A stretch of DNA of 64,000 nt, taken from positions 7,544,017 to 7,608,016 of the forward strand of contig NC_084677.1 of the NCBI RefSeq assembly GCF_028389875.1, given 5' to 3'. A model generated the notes under the pieces. The model was not told where the DNA came from. It saw only the letters and a list, made by a program, of their open reading frames with translations, and searched no databases. This DNA is from Rhea pennata. Taxonomy: Eukaryota > Chordata > Aves > Rheiformes > Rheidae. The position numbers and the translations under genes are program-made. Below are positions 1 through 46,327 of the stretch, in pieces. Numbering within the stretch: position 1 is the first letter of the stretch; each line of letters starts with the position of its first letter.

Positions 1-954
1 TACAATTTCAACCAGAAATGCAAAAAGGAAAGAGAACCCAGCCCATGAAAACAGACAAAAGCAAAGACAAATGCAGACTTGGAGCTCTTTTGGGTTACTT
101 CAGCCTTCACACTTCTGAGCTGATGGAAAATTGCCAGGAAAGGGACTAGGCAGCTGCTAGTAGTCCTTGCAGACTTATTCTGGAGTTCTTTTAGTCCAAA
201 CAATCTAAACGCAGAAGGAAAGAACATTAAGCATAAAATACAGAGCAGCTGTAACAACGTTCCACCACATATTGGAGAAGGTGTTCTGGTATGGGAAAGA
301 GGATATACAGCATGATTCTGATTAAGTGACTTCTAGGCAGCCACCCAAAACTTGAAGGAAATAATGTGATATCCATAGGCCAGAAATCATTAGTGTCTTG
401 GAAACAGGCCAAGTGAGTTAGCCTGTTGTTGTAATACTGTTCCATAAGCTGAGTTGCAAGATTCTTTGAAAAGCAATGCATCCTTTCTTCATTTTATCCT
501 TTGGAAAGCAGGTGTAAAGGGAAACAGAATGTTGCCCTTGAAAATAAAAAAATAAATCCTGCTTTTCCTCACTCTCCTCTTTTAAAGCATATGGTATATT
601 TTCTGAGTTGAAGTCTTAAGTATTGCAAGTTTTTGATCCTTCCCTTTGTCCTCAGACTGCTCACATAAAAGGTTGTTCCAACAATGACAGAAATCCAAGG
701 TTCATTGTAAATAACTGGATATCTATTTGTGTCCCTAGGACTTCAGAGCATTTAAAAGTCTTTGAACTTCTCATTATATATTAGCTTCAGCCAGCTGCAT
801 TTTAAACCACTAGCTCGTATAGTTGGTGTAGTTCAGCTAGTACCATTAGAGTTATATCATTCACAGCTAGTGTACTCATACTAGCAGATAAAATGTGGGC
901 CCTTTTGACTCCATGTAGAGGCTACTAGTGTCCAAAAAATAGGTTGCATGCATG

Positions 955-1016
955 CATACACACACACAAACACAGACGCATACACACACACAAACCCAGA
1001 CACATACACACACAGA
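955..1016. repeat. (CA)n-rich microsatellite
   Basis: This is a run of imperfect CA dinucleotides interrupted by acaaacacagacgcat-type units. It is a simple repeat with no other visible function. Confidence 0.85.
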
Positions 1017-4000
1017 GTTTGCTGTGACACAGTTTATACAGCGCTTGGACAAAGAGCACCAATTTGTACCTAAAAAGGCTGGAGTTTATTTACTGCATTA
1101 GACAGTTACTTTCAACTGAATGGTCAGTTACAACAAATTGGGGATAACACAATCTAGCTAATGACATCAAAATAATTTAATTTTGCTCTTGCAGACAATT
1201 TCAAGTGCAAATAAAACCATTATCTCCTCTAAGGCAAACTTTTGATACAAGAACAGCAGATGGATGCTGGTGGGGCTTGCCCTGTTGTCAGTGTAACAGG
1301 GACAAGGAGGACATGGTTTGTTGTGACAAGATTTGAAGGTATTTATGCTTTATTCTTGCTCCAGGTTCAACTCAGCTGAACTGAAGAAAAAAAATATCCC
1401 AGAGAAAGTGAAGATGAAAAAGGAAAGAAATAGTAAAAAAAACCCTCATGTAAAATCTGAAACACCCTTTCCCTTTCAAAGATCCTTACGTTTTCATGGT
1501 AGCTACACTATATGTGACAAAGAACAAAAGAACATATACATAATATATGTAATGTCTGACATAATTCTTCAATATTTTTTGCTAGACAATGAATATATAA
1601 TATAGGATATGCCATAAGATGTTGGTTCCATTACTAAAGCAAGTATGTTCTTTATCAGTGGAATATTAGCCATACATTTTAGTATCATGCCAAGGATTTT
1701 AAAATTAGTTTTAATTTATTTTCAGGAGTATAACTAGACTTGAATAAAATAAGAGCTCAGATACTTTTCTTTCAATTTTAATTAAGTTGGCTTTGTTATT
1801 TCATAAACTCAGAATCCAGATGACATCTCATAAAGCATCAGTATGTGCAAAAGTTTTAATATAGCAGACTAAATGGAAGACTAAGAACAAAAGCTTGTGG
1901 AGGAAAAAATAGTGGCAATCTGGAGAGAGCTTTCTGTCCTTTATCCTCCCTTTCTATTAAAAATACCCTGAAGCAATATGGATTAAAATTTCACTATTGA
2001 AAATAAACGTGTTGGATTATAGATTCATTTTAAATAAGCCTTGGCAGTTTCTTTTCCCTCACAATACTTTTCACCGCATTAGATTGCTTTTCAACCTTAA
2101 ACTGTTACAATTGTTTGTAGTGTAATTGTTTGATTCTCTGATATGAATGCAGGATGCAGCATCTGTCACAGTCACCAAGGAGGGTTTTGTCAACAAGTTT
2201 GCTTTCTTAAATTCTTTTCATCCATCCTTTCTCAGTTGTTTCTGTTAACTGCTTTGCTTGCCTTCTTACCACAGGATTTGAAAAACAGGTGCTAGTATAA
2301 TACAACTAAAAGCAATATAAATGGAGACTATATTATGAAGTGATCTATAGTATCTGTTTTCTTAGAGAAAAGGCAAAAGAGGCAAAAACATCACTCATTC
2401 TGGAGGATGTGTTCAAGCAATTCAGCACTGAGTAATTACTATCAGAAAATTACTGTCCTCTCAGAGGAAAAGATGAGGTACTATGGTCCCTTCTGCTTGT
2501 AGTAAATCTGTATCATTTTCTCCTCTTTCCAGTTACATTCATATCTGTAAATGTTCTTTCCTCAGAAGCTTGTTCTAAAGCCCTGCATTTGCTGAGACTA
2601 GAAGAAGAAGAAGAGAAATGTCATTGTGCTATCAACTGTTTTCTCTTTCCCTTTGAATATTCCCCAGTCAGAGAGCCCTACCTCTGCCTTGCTATAGGTA
2701 TTACGTATCTGTGCAGCCAGGCCTTCAGTGCCGTGTGCCAGGGGGACTCTGCCAGACCGTGACAGGTTTAAATACAAAGTGATACCCTTTAAATAGGTAA
2801 ATCTGACTGCATAAACTCTGTTACAAATGTCATCATACCAGGAATAGTTCTTTCTCTGTCCTAGGAATATGAAAGATAAATGGACAATAACGTGCTGGAG
2901 CAACTTACTCCAATTCGAAACAAATCACAGTAGGATATAAGTATAAAACTTATATGTTTGTGTATAGAGATCATGGAGCTCTCCAATGCAGAGCTAAAAT
3001 GTAACCTGCCCTGGGGAGAACTAGGTAGCAATTCTTTAACAAAAGTACTTTCAGTTGGAGTACAAAAAATAATGCATCATTTAGGGGCTGTCTGCTTGGC
3101 AGGTTTGTTGGCTTTCCTACATAAACTGTAGATGAGGAGAAACTAATGTTTTTCCCCCTCCTGATGGCCTGTCCAGCAGCAAAGCACTGTACATTGCTTG
3201 CAGATTAATAAACAGGCCAAACCCACTCAACAGTCTCCCCCCAACACTTACTTCTCTGCTAGATGACATTATTCTTGAGTTTTTCCTTGTATAGACTTAC
3301 TTTAGTAAAGCTCCATTGTTTTCTTAAACACTTATTGTCTGTTCACTGTTCAGGACACAGGAAACCTCAGCTGTGCCAAAAACTTTAATGGAGTATTCAG
3401 AATATATTTTTAAAAGGCACTCCTGCATCTAGCTATAACCCAGTACTGTCCCTACTCAACTCACAAATATGAAGATTTATATATAAACTGATATGTTATT
3501 GGGCAAATCAATCCATTCGTGCTCAGTACAATCCACAAAACTAATTAGGCACCAAGTAACTTGTACAGATTAACTCCTCCTCCCTCCCCCCCTCCCCCCG
3601 CAGATTAAAGTAATAAGCATAACTTTGAAGTTTTACAAGAGCATGCATGTTTTGTGACAGGTGATATAGGGCACCCATTAGTAGCTAATTATTCATTAAA
3701 CTTTCTATATACTTACAGACATAGGTCACATGGCATTCCAAATTTCTATTCTTGCCTGGGCTCAATGTAGCTTGGGGTGGCATTCTGCAGTTATGATCAG
3801 CTCTCCAGCTGAATTACATTTTCTTGGACTTGCTCAGTCCATAGGAGTATGTGTGTCCAGCAGACACTGAGGAAGCTGCATCATGCAGATAGCATTTGTG
3901 ATATTAGCACCTAATAGCTTTTGCCCCAAGCCCTCTGAATACATATTTTCCCTTATGAAACAGTGGTGTGGTGGTGCCCTTTTTGTGTATCCAATAGCAG

Positions 4001-7000
4001 GAGGAAGAGGGCTGGCAGGAACTGTGTTCTTCACTATGGGAGAAAGGTGATGTGGGGACACAGAGCTTGTTTGTTGTACCTCCTAAGGAGAGGGGGCAGG
4101 GTGTGTGGATAATGAGCTCCTCAGAAATGAGAGCAGCAGCGGTGCAGACTGGAGCTTCCTAGAGGCAGGTTTGAACAGGGCACTGCAATTTAAACCAAAC
4201 AAGACTGAGCCTGCAGTAGCACAACCCCAGTTCTGCAAGTGGTAACAGAATTGTCTGGGTGGCTCCTCAGTTCTCAGGTACAGCTTTCCAGAACTTTAAC
4301 AATAACGTGTGGAAGGGGTCCCCATGTTCACCAAACTCTGTAGAGAAAAGAGTTTTACCTCTTGTTGCTTCCTTCAAAGGGTAAAAGATAGGACAGGTAG
4401 TTGCATCTCTAATTCCATTCTGGTTTGAAAATCCATTCCTTGAGAGGCAGGTGTTTGTTTCAGGTACATCATCAATGCTGGCAATTTATAGATAAACAAC
4501 ATTTATAACAAGTCTCCACCATGGCTAGAACATGTTGACTTGCCAACAGTAAAGCAGTTATTGTGGTACCTGAAGCAGTTAGCTGAGATAGCAGGTTTCC
4601 AGATAACAAAAGTCCCTTTGGAATGCTCAGTCAAACTTTTCTCTGCTATGAGAGAGTAAAGAGAAGTATCTTGTTAAAGTTTGCAAAGGTCTGATGTGTT
4701 ATGCATAAGTTTATGAGCCATTGCAGTAGTCCCATGTCACCAGACTCCTGGAATCCTGCTGTTCTCACTATGGAGTCATCAGCAGTGGTAAAGCAGTAAT
4801 CACTGTGTTCTTCCAAGTTCTTTCAGGTGTCTCTTCACCAGCCATTTCTTTTATCTTTGAATAATTCTTTAACTTCTGAAAGGGTGTCCTACCTCCATTG
4901 CTGTGAATCATAACAAACCCGAACTACAGGTGAAAGAAGTTCCGTCAACTCTGTGGCTCTGACCATGGCCACAAATCTAGAGAGCTGAGTATCATGCTGT
5001 GCTGAAGAAAGCGAGAGTATAAATGAGAAGTATGTATAAGATTCCCAAGGATAGAGATTAAAGAAGCACAAGTTCCAGTAGACCATTTTCTAGAAGCATT
5101 CTGCTCTGTTTGACAACAGAGAAAACAGTATATTCTCACAAATCAGGGAAACTATCAGCCACTACAGGTTCCTGAAGTACTCTAAATAATGCTGTGTAAT
5201 GCTAAGCAGTATTATTGTTGACAGGCTACTGAAACAAGGGACTTGCAGTTCAGCTGAACGATATCTATAGATTGTTTGTAAAAGACTAACTCAAAATGCA
5301 GCAAAAGTACATATGAAGATTATTGGCATATGTGAATATATCTTTTAGCTGTTTAGCTAACATGTCCTTCAATATAGTAAAATGTATATAATAGATAAAG
5401 GGTGCTTGTGGCTAGTGCACTTTGAATTCCGCATGTCGTGTTTGGCCCGTCGTCACTAGACCAGCCTTTGGTTGCTCCCTTATAGGGAGGGGAAGCTGCA
5501 TGAGGATGAGGATGCCTGCCTGAGGTCTCTACCTGGGCACTTTCTATTCCTTGCAGGGGTGGGATTGGAAATGGACTCTGGAACAAGGAAACAGAGATCA
5601 GTGGGGAAACAGCAGTACTCCTAACGCCAATAATGTGTTAGGATCACTGAGGTCTAGGAAATGCTGGTTCTGGAGGAGTGCGACCAATGGGACAGGTAGA
5701 TTTCAGCAGCAGCATCCAACAGCGCTGCAACTAATGGAGGTAATGCAGGCACCACAGTAGCATGGAGCTCAGTGTTGGCTGTAAAACTGGTACAAAACCT
5801 TTGGTAAACATTTAAGGGATTAATCTATTGCGTGGGCTGAAGTCACAGCAGCATCTAGTGTGCAGAAGTATCATGAGCTGCTTGGACATAAGAGGGATTG
5901 GAGCTGCATCGGAACTGAGCAGAAGCACAGTCTTTCCCCGAGACATTCAGCCGCATCAGAGCATTAGGTCACTGTGGTTCTGTGAGCAAATGAACACAAT
6001 AGGTGAAAATATATTTAGGCGTTTCATTTACATGTTCACCTTGTTTTCTTGTATGGTATGTTTGTATGTGCTTGCTAGTTGAACATAGCTAATCCGGCAC
6101 AGGAACATTAGGAGACATGTACAAATTTCTGGCATTGTGTCAGGCATTAGGAGAGCCAAAGCTGAGACAGTTATAGGTGGAGCTGTCTGAGATAGCCGCA
6201 AATACAAGTTTCACAGACTTCTCGCAGAACATTGCCTGCAGGGCACAGATGTGATATGAGGGGATGAATACACTCCTCTCTTTGTTGTGTTTTTGTAAGA
6301 ACATGATTTTGTTTCTGAAGCTGATTTTTTTTAAAAAATGTCTCCTCTTCCTCCTACAGTGTCTTAAGTACACTATAGCGTGTTAAGTGCCTAAGCATTT
6401 AGCCTGAGCCCAACTATATGAAATTTCTGTTCCATGAATACTTTTCATTCTTGCACGTTAAGGCAGGGGACCAAAACAAGACGCACAGGCCACAAGTGTC
6501 ATTTGGCAGAGGTTGTTGGAGGATGGCTGTGAGCCAGTGAGCAGGCTAGAATGCAGGGTAGCTGCTATGGCCCTTACTGTGAAGGACTGTTAAGTCCGGC
6601 AATCCATGTCATTCGGCACCCTTGCAGTTTCACTGTATTTACCTAGTTTTGTTGTGCCAGCTCAACTTAATCATGAAATTAAAAAAAAATGCTAGTTTTT
6701 GGAGTCTGGAGAATGGGGAACCCCTGGCACTCATTTCTCCACCACCTTCCTGACCACACTTTGCCCTCCGACCTAGAGATTGTTTCCATCACTTATTTTG
6801 TTTGTTTATAGCCCAATTTTGTTGTGCTTATAAATGCTTGTTTCACAACATCAATAAATTTCCCATCAGAAGACATTCGCCTTGTTTGTTTACACATATT
6901 TCCTTTCTTTTTTTCCATTTTAAAAATTCCATTCAATATTGGAGGCTTCTACAGTAGTAATACAACAGTAAATATCTTCTTTGTTTTAACTGGCCAGAAG

Positions 7001-9100
7001 CTTCATTTGTATGGCATAGGCCTTGTATTAATTACTCCAGATTAGGAAGTGTATTTTCTATAAGTTTGAATTTCCCTGCATAAGCAACCAATGAGGACTA
7101 CCTTGGTATTTATAAATCTTGAGCGAAAATCCAAACAGAAGTTCAAACTGCTGTGTTGTCTCCTCTACGTATTTGCCTAATAGTGATACAGGAATGTTAT
7201 CTGTGTTTTAATAATAAAAATGTAAGAGATCAAAGGACATCATAGGAACAGCAGATAAACATTGATGGATTTCAGTTTAAAAATAATCAGAGCTGTAAAG
7301 TCCAAATAATCAGAAGAGTCTTTCCTTCATGAAATAATATTCAGACCCTTCTGACCTGTGGCTTATTCTCTTGATTAAATTTTAAATAGAACGGCTTTTA
7401 TAGCATGATCTTCAGCATGCCTGAGGCCACAGAACAGATCTGAACTGGTAATGCACATAATAGGAGACAGTGATTATTTTATGATTTATTTTATGATTTG
7501 AGGAAAAAGAGCAAGCATGTTCTTACATGTTGTGAAATTTCTACTGTTCTTAAACACTTCAAAGCAATGTGCAGTGGAAGAAAGTTTTACTGTTTTACAT
7601 TCTTACAAATTTATATTCTTTATTCTACAGTCAGGAAATATTTATCATTGGCTATACATTTTTAATTGTTAGAACTGATTGTGCTTTTACAGTAAAAATT
7701 GAGTCTCTTGGTTTAAAAAAAACTCTGCAACCTACTCAGGATGGGGATTCCTTCTTTAGAAAAGAAGTTGGAGGAAACTATTGTAGGTAGTGACAGTCAT
7801 GTACCATAGCTGCGTATGGGTTAAAAACTCATCTAATTGAAGACTCTGACCAGGATTCAAAGAGAGAAAGATTTGGAATCTTCTCTGCTGAATGCACTTC
7901 AGATGTATGCAGTTTGCCATTATTTCCAAAAGCTAGCAGGAGCAATCTGGGAAGGAATCTATCTGTGCAAGTAGCAATGGTCACGTTTCTGTCACTGTTG
8001 TCTCTCCTGCCAGGTGCTGGGGCCCAGTTTGCCAGGGTATGCTTCTCCTGTACTTAAACAAAAAAGCTAAGACGTTTTAAGTGCTTAGCTGAGAGGCAGC
8101 TGAAGTCGAAACAGGTCATACTGAACCAAATCAAAACCTGAAAGGGATGGAATCAGCAAAGGCAATTGTCCACTCTATTTCATGTTACTTTCACATTGCT
8201 GATGCACTCCAGACAGGTATGTCTCCAGCAGATTTGCACAATAATATATACTCTGTTCAAGTGCAAAAATTTTACTGATATCTCTGATTTAGGCAATAGT
8301 GTTTCTTTCATGAAGGAATGCATAGCAGACAGATATGACTATTCTGTACTACTAGAGTATATAAATGTTCGGGTCAAGTCTGTCTGTTTTTCTTTAGAAG
8401 TGCAGGTGAAGGCTCCATGGGGCACTGGTGTTTTCTTACCATTGCTAGAAAGCAGCAAGGAAAGCAGGAAGACTCTGGTGAAATTCTTTATTCCTTATTC
8501 TTACCCTTACCCCCACCCTGCAGTGGAGCATTGGGTCACATCTTTGGCTGCAAAAACACACTGAGCTGCAGCTCCAGCCTGACCCCAGTTCACATCTACA
8601 TCTCCAGATTAAGCATGACTACTTCTTCTCTATCTCTGTGTTTCTCCAATTTTGAGATTATATATCTTCATTTAATCTCACTGTCAAAGAACCTTTTTTT
8701 TTTTTTTTACTTTTGGCAGTGTTATGTTAAAGAAATGCAATTTCATAATGCTTTCAATTCTTGACTGTTATTTCTAAGAAAAAAAATCCAAAAATCCATT
8801 TAAACTTCAGAAAATTTCAGAATGTTATGAAAAAGTAAACTGTACTACTGGACTGTAATGTCATTTATATGTAATTTTCAAACCTAGCACTTTTTTGTTT
8901 CTGTAGTTAATATTCCTCTTTTGTCTGTTGTTATTCACTCCATAACATCCTGTCCTGAGAGCATGTGCCAGATCTTCCCCAGGTGGGTAGTTCCACTCAG
9001 CATAACCACTGACATATATTGACTGGGGGCACCATTTGTAAATTCTTTGGGGCAGGCAATTTAATCTATGCACGACAAATTCTGCTTCCTTGCTATGATT

Positions 9101-9160
9101 AAAAAAAAAAAGAGAGAGAGAGAGAAAGAAAGAAAGAAACAAACAAACAAGCAAACAAAC
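9101..9160. repeat. Compound polypurine microsatellite
   Basis: An A run grades into GA dinucleotides, then GAAA and then CAAA tetranucleotides. The first 39 bases are all purine on the plus strand. It is a simple repeat of staged structure, probably grown by slippage from an A-rich seed. Confidence 0.85.
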
Positions 9161-12100
9161 TATTGCTAGGTTTGGGTAAAATAAGTTGCCTTCACTGTAA
9201 TTAGTAACCTTGTGACACTCAACTGGGATTATTGTTAGTGAAGTCATTTAGATCCATTGTTTTCTTACTCTGTTTGGAGACTGAGTCCATAAACTTTTAT
9301 GAGTTATAGTTTAGATAGTGTTAGGAAATAGCTTGTCTGGAACTAAAATTATCTCATTGTTTGAAACAGGCAGGGACAATTTTTAGTGTTTTCTGCATTA
9401 GTATATTTGCTATAAAACATATTTTATCTTCCAAATATCATTGTGGGTCTGCTCATCAAATTTATGTTTTTATATATGGAAATACATCTTGTCTGGCTGC
9501 ATGTAAGTATGTTAAAGAATCTTGTTCACAGGAAAAGAGATCTACAATATAAAGCTGGAAGAATGTTTATATTCTGTTTTTCAAAGAGATTCTCAGGTTA
9601 ATTTGGGTGACTTTCTGCTTTTTAGAAATGTGTTTGACATATTCAAATGTTCTGATCACAACTGGGATAAAGGACAGTATTCTGGAGGTGAAATGTGTAT
9701 TCATTTACACAGTAAAGCAGTGGCAAAACAAGACTACAATCCATTTTTTGCCTCATCTATCTATCTTTACTCTCAGGAAGCGAATAGTGACTTGTTTCGT
9801 TTACTTTTTCAGAGAGGATACCTTTTTAGCAAACTAAATGTGCTGCATGTATAGATGTCATTAATGAAAGAAAAGAGTGTTTTTTTCACTCAGGTAACAC
9901 TTAGTATCTTCTGGTCAATTATAATTAGGAAAAAAGAAGATTTTGTACAGTGTTGTTGTTTTTGTGGTACTCAGTAGGCTAGTCTTAGGGGATTGTTTTT
10001 CTTCTCCCCCACAAAATGATGCACTCAGAGAAAGGTTTTATCTGTTTATCATAGATTCATGGTTTTAGGCAGTCACTTCTAGTAGTCATTCACATTGTGT
10101 TCAGTCAAGTTCAGGGTTGTTAACACAATGTACCAAGTGAGTACTCCACACAAAAGCAAGCAGAGATCTTCAGTAGAACATTGCTGAAGAAAAGCACAAT
10201 CAGTAAGGAGCTGGGATAGCTTTAATTAGAGTTGAATTAGTAACATTTAGCACCCTAGTTCAACATCTCCATCCCTAAGCCTCCAAATTTTCAAATGCAG
10301 GACTCACTCATGTTGGCTTTTTTCAGGCAAAGATTTTTCCTTTTTCCCTGATGTCAAAAACTGATACCAAAATTCATCTTTCTTCAGAATGCCTCTCTTC
10401 TGCTATGTATTTTTTTTAATTGAGTTCTTGGCATAAAGAGGAGGGAAACTATTTCTAGCTTTTGGAATAGCTGTGTGAACTAGGAAAGCCTCCAATTTTT
10501 AGAAATATATTTAAAGACTTGAAGAAGATCCAAACTTCCAAATAGTTTTTATTGCTCTGCTTGGTCAGCTGTCAGTATTTGATAAATACAGTAGAACTAT
10601 TGTCAATATTTAACAGCTCAACACAAACATTTATTCTGCATTTATTGTAAAAACAATATATAAAATGGAAATCGAGTGCCTTATTCTACAAAATTCTATT
10701 TTTGTTTCTCCCGTACTGTTTGACAGTAACAAACTCAAGTGATAAAATCTCCCCTGCCTCCACACAAAGGCATAGAAAGGGGGGAAAATGTTACCAGTGG
10801 TAACATATTTCCCTGCTGAGAAACAGCTCATAGTGAGATTCCTCCCTGCTCCTACCTAAAGTCATGTCCCAAGGGGTGCTTTGTGGTAGAAGCTTGTTGT
10901 GGGGGTTTTCAAAGTAAGAAGCAGTAAGTTATTACTCTTGATTCAAACTAGATAACCAAAGAAGTCTTCAGTAACAGAGCGCCTTCTGTCTTCACTGGCA
11001 CTTTGCCAAGACTCTTTGAACTGCTCTACAGTCATATATCACAACATAAACACAAATAGTGTTTCTGGAGCTTTCCCCATGCTTGGAGGAGTTCCTCCTA
11101 AAGAGCCACAAGTTGGAGCTTGCTGGACTAAGCAACCTGCATTGTCCATAATGATGGTGCAGGTATTATCCTCATGTAGAAATTCAAGCTGAAGGATAGT
11201 CAACTTGAGATTTATCTAATAAGTATCAGTAGCAGGTCTGAATGTCATGTCCCAATCATGTGTTCCAAAATGTTTTCTCAGAGTTTTAATCTTTAGAAAT
11301 ATATTGTTATGTAAGTGGATTAACACAACAGCCAGGAAATAAGGTTTTTTTCCAACAGAAAGAATGAAGCTGAGCGTAGAATGGCACAACAACGCTTAGT
11401 GGAAACTGAGGATAATTTGCAAGGAGTTCTGAACAGCCTTGTGCAGCTCAGCATGTCTCAGCAATGTTACTTTCATTTGGTAGCTAGAATAAGCTCCCAC
11501 CCACACAAAACAAAGGATAAGCAACAGAGCTAGTTTACTCAGGAGCTTTCAAATCTAGCATTGTCTCAGACTTGGCTTTGGTCCCTTGTAAAATGTGCTT
11601 TGTGTGTTCCTAGAGCTGTTCTTTAAAGAATATCCTGAAGTAGCAGAAGGCAACTCTGTTACTAGAATTCTAGTTTTTTGGTTATTCAGTAAATGAATGT
11701 GAGTAAATCCAGGGAAGAAGCATAAATAACAGTAAAATATTATTACTGCATTTTGTCCAAAACAATAAGACTACTTTAACATTAGTTAAAACTAGTTCTT
11801 CCTCGAAGTCTTTAAGAATACTGCAATATCAATGATTTTCAACCCTCATCTGGAAAAGTTGGGTCTAAAAGCCCATTCTATCCTTTTCCTCTCCACCTCT
11901 GAATAGTGCTCTGTTGAGAACTAGAGAAAGTTAAGTCTTGATTTAGAGGGACTGAAGAGCAATTTCAGTGCAGTAACTTTAAGTGCATTATAGTCCTGGA
12001 ATTAGGGTGCCTTTTTTTTTTTTCCTCCCCCTCCTATATAATGGAATAGACTTAAGGCCAGAGACGGGTTTTGATCAGGAAAATAATATACATTTAATTC

Positions 12101-12809
12101 TTCAAATATTTGCATTTCTCCTGTTCTTTGACTAAGATTTAGAAAACTTGGTTCTAGTCCCACTTCTTTAACTTTCTTCTCAGTGACAACAGAGCATGAC
12201 TTTGTTCATTTGAGATGAAAAAAATGTGATGGATAAATCATATTTCTGAATAGTTACGACCTTTTAGACTTCAGCAAATATCACAAATCACACAGTTCAT
12301 ATAAATACACGGGATTTTCTTCATAATTACTTATTTGAAATTTTGAATTTAAAAAGAAAAGAGAGGTAGAGATCAAAAGATTTCCTCTCAGTTAATACAG
12401 GCTACATATGCACCTGAAGTCACTGCACTGAAACTGTCCTTCAGTTACTGAGAATTAAGTTTGTTAAACCTTTGCTAATTCAAAACAGAACAGCAAACTT
12501 AGCATTACTAGAAAAGAAGAGAAGGGAGGGATGGGGTGAGCATTTAGACTTAACTTTAGGATTGAAACACAGATGGCACAGTACCTTGAGCTTCTAAATT
12601 CTGTATTGTATTTGTTTCATTGATGAGTAGAGTGTCATTCTAACTTTTTCAGTAGCTCATAACTCATGTACACGTGTTGCAATGTTCTTCTGGTTATTTC
12701 AGTCTGTTTGTTCCGTCAGAGGAAGTCTACTAATTCTATTGCATGAAGCAACTGCAGTTGAGAATACTAAATTGTTCTAAGGAAAGAAGCATGGTATTAT
12801 TTTTGTTTG

Positions 12810-12815
12810 TTTATT
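12810..12815 (-). terminator. Candidate polyadenylation signal of TEKT5
   Basis: The plus strand reads TTTATT, which is AATAAA on the minus strand. It lies about 95 bases downstream of the TEKT5 stop codon, a reasonable distance for a short 3' UTR. The cleavage site cannot be fixed from sequence alone, and another signal further down is possible. Confidence 0.55.
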
Positions 12816-12909
12816 GGAGTTCATTATTAAAAAATAAATAATCAGTATTTCTTTCAGGATTTGTAACTTTTATGTTATGCATTAAAGAGATCAAAGGTTA
12901 CTTGTTACT

Positions 12910-46293
<33,384 letters not shown>

Positions 46294-46327
46294 ATGGCCG
46301 AGGTGGCGGGAGGCGCGCGGCCGGAGG
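46294..46327 (+). CDS. NUBP1: NUBP1 exon 1 (coding part)
   Basis: The exon encodes residues 1-11 ([11 protein letters not shown]) plus one base. The donor is G|GTGAGG. The same frame is open back to about 46,036, but that sequence is GC-rich promoter and the Kozak ATG here is the natural start. Confidence 0.9.

Larger units (their letters stand above)
1..12809. other. Intergenic region downstream of TEKT5
   Basis: I see no exon, RNA gene or young transposable element here. The longest open frames (about 130 codons near 8,166-8,564 and 110 codons near 9,522-9,854) resemble no family I know and lie in AT-rich sequence, so I treat them as chance. Simple repeats are present: a CA-rich tract at about 955-1,016 and a purine-rich A/GA/GAAA/CAAA tract at 9,101-9,160. 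In human the next gene on this side is EMP2, but none of its exons is visible here. Old, diverged repeats could be present and missed by eye. Confidence 0.6.

Noticed and set aside
8166-8564. 132-codon open frame in the left intergenic region
   Set aside because: It has no recognisable domain and no Kozak or splice support, and sits in ordinary AT-rich intergenic DNA.
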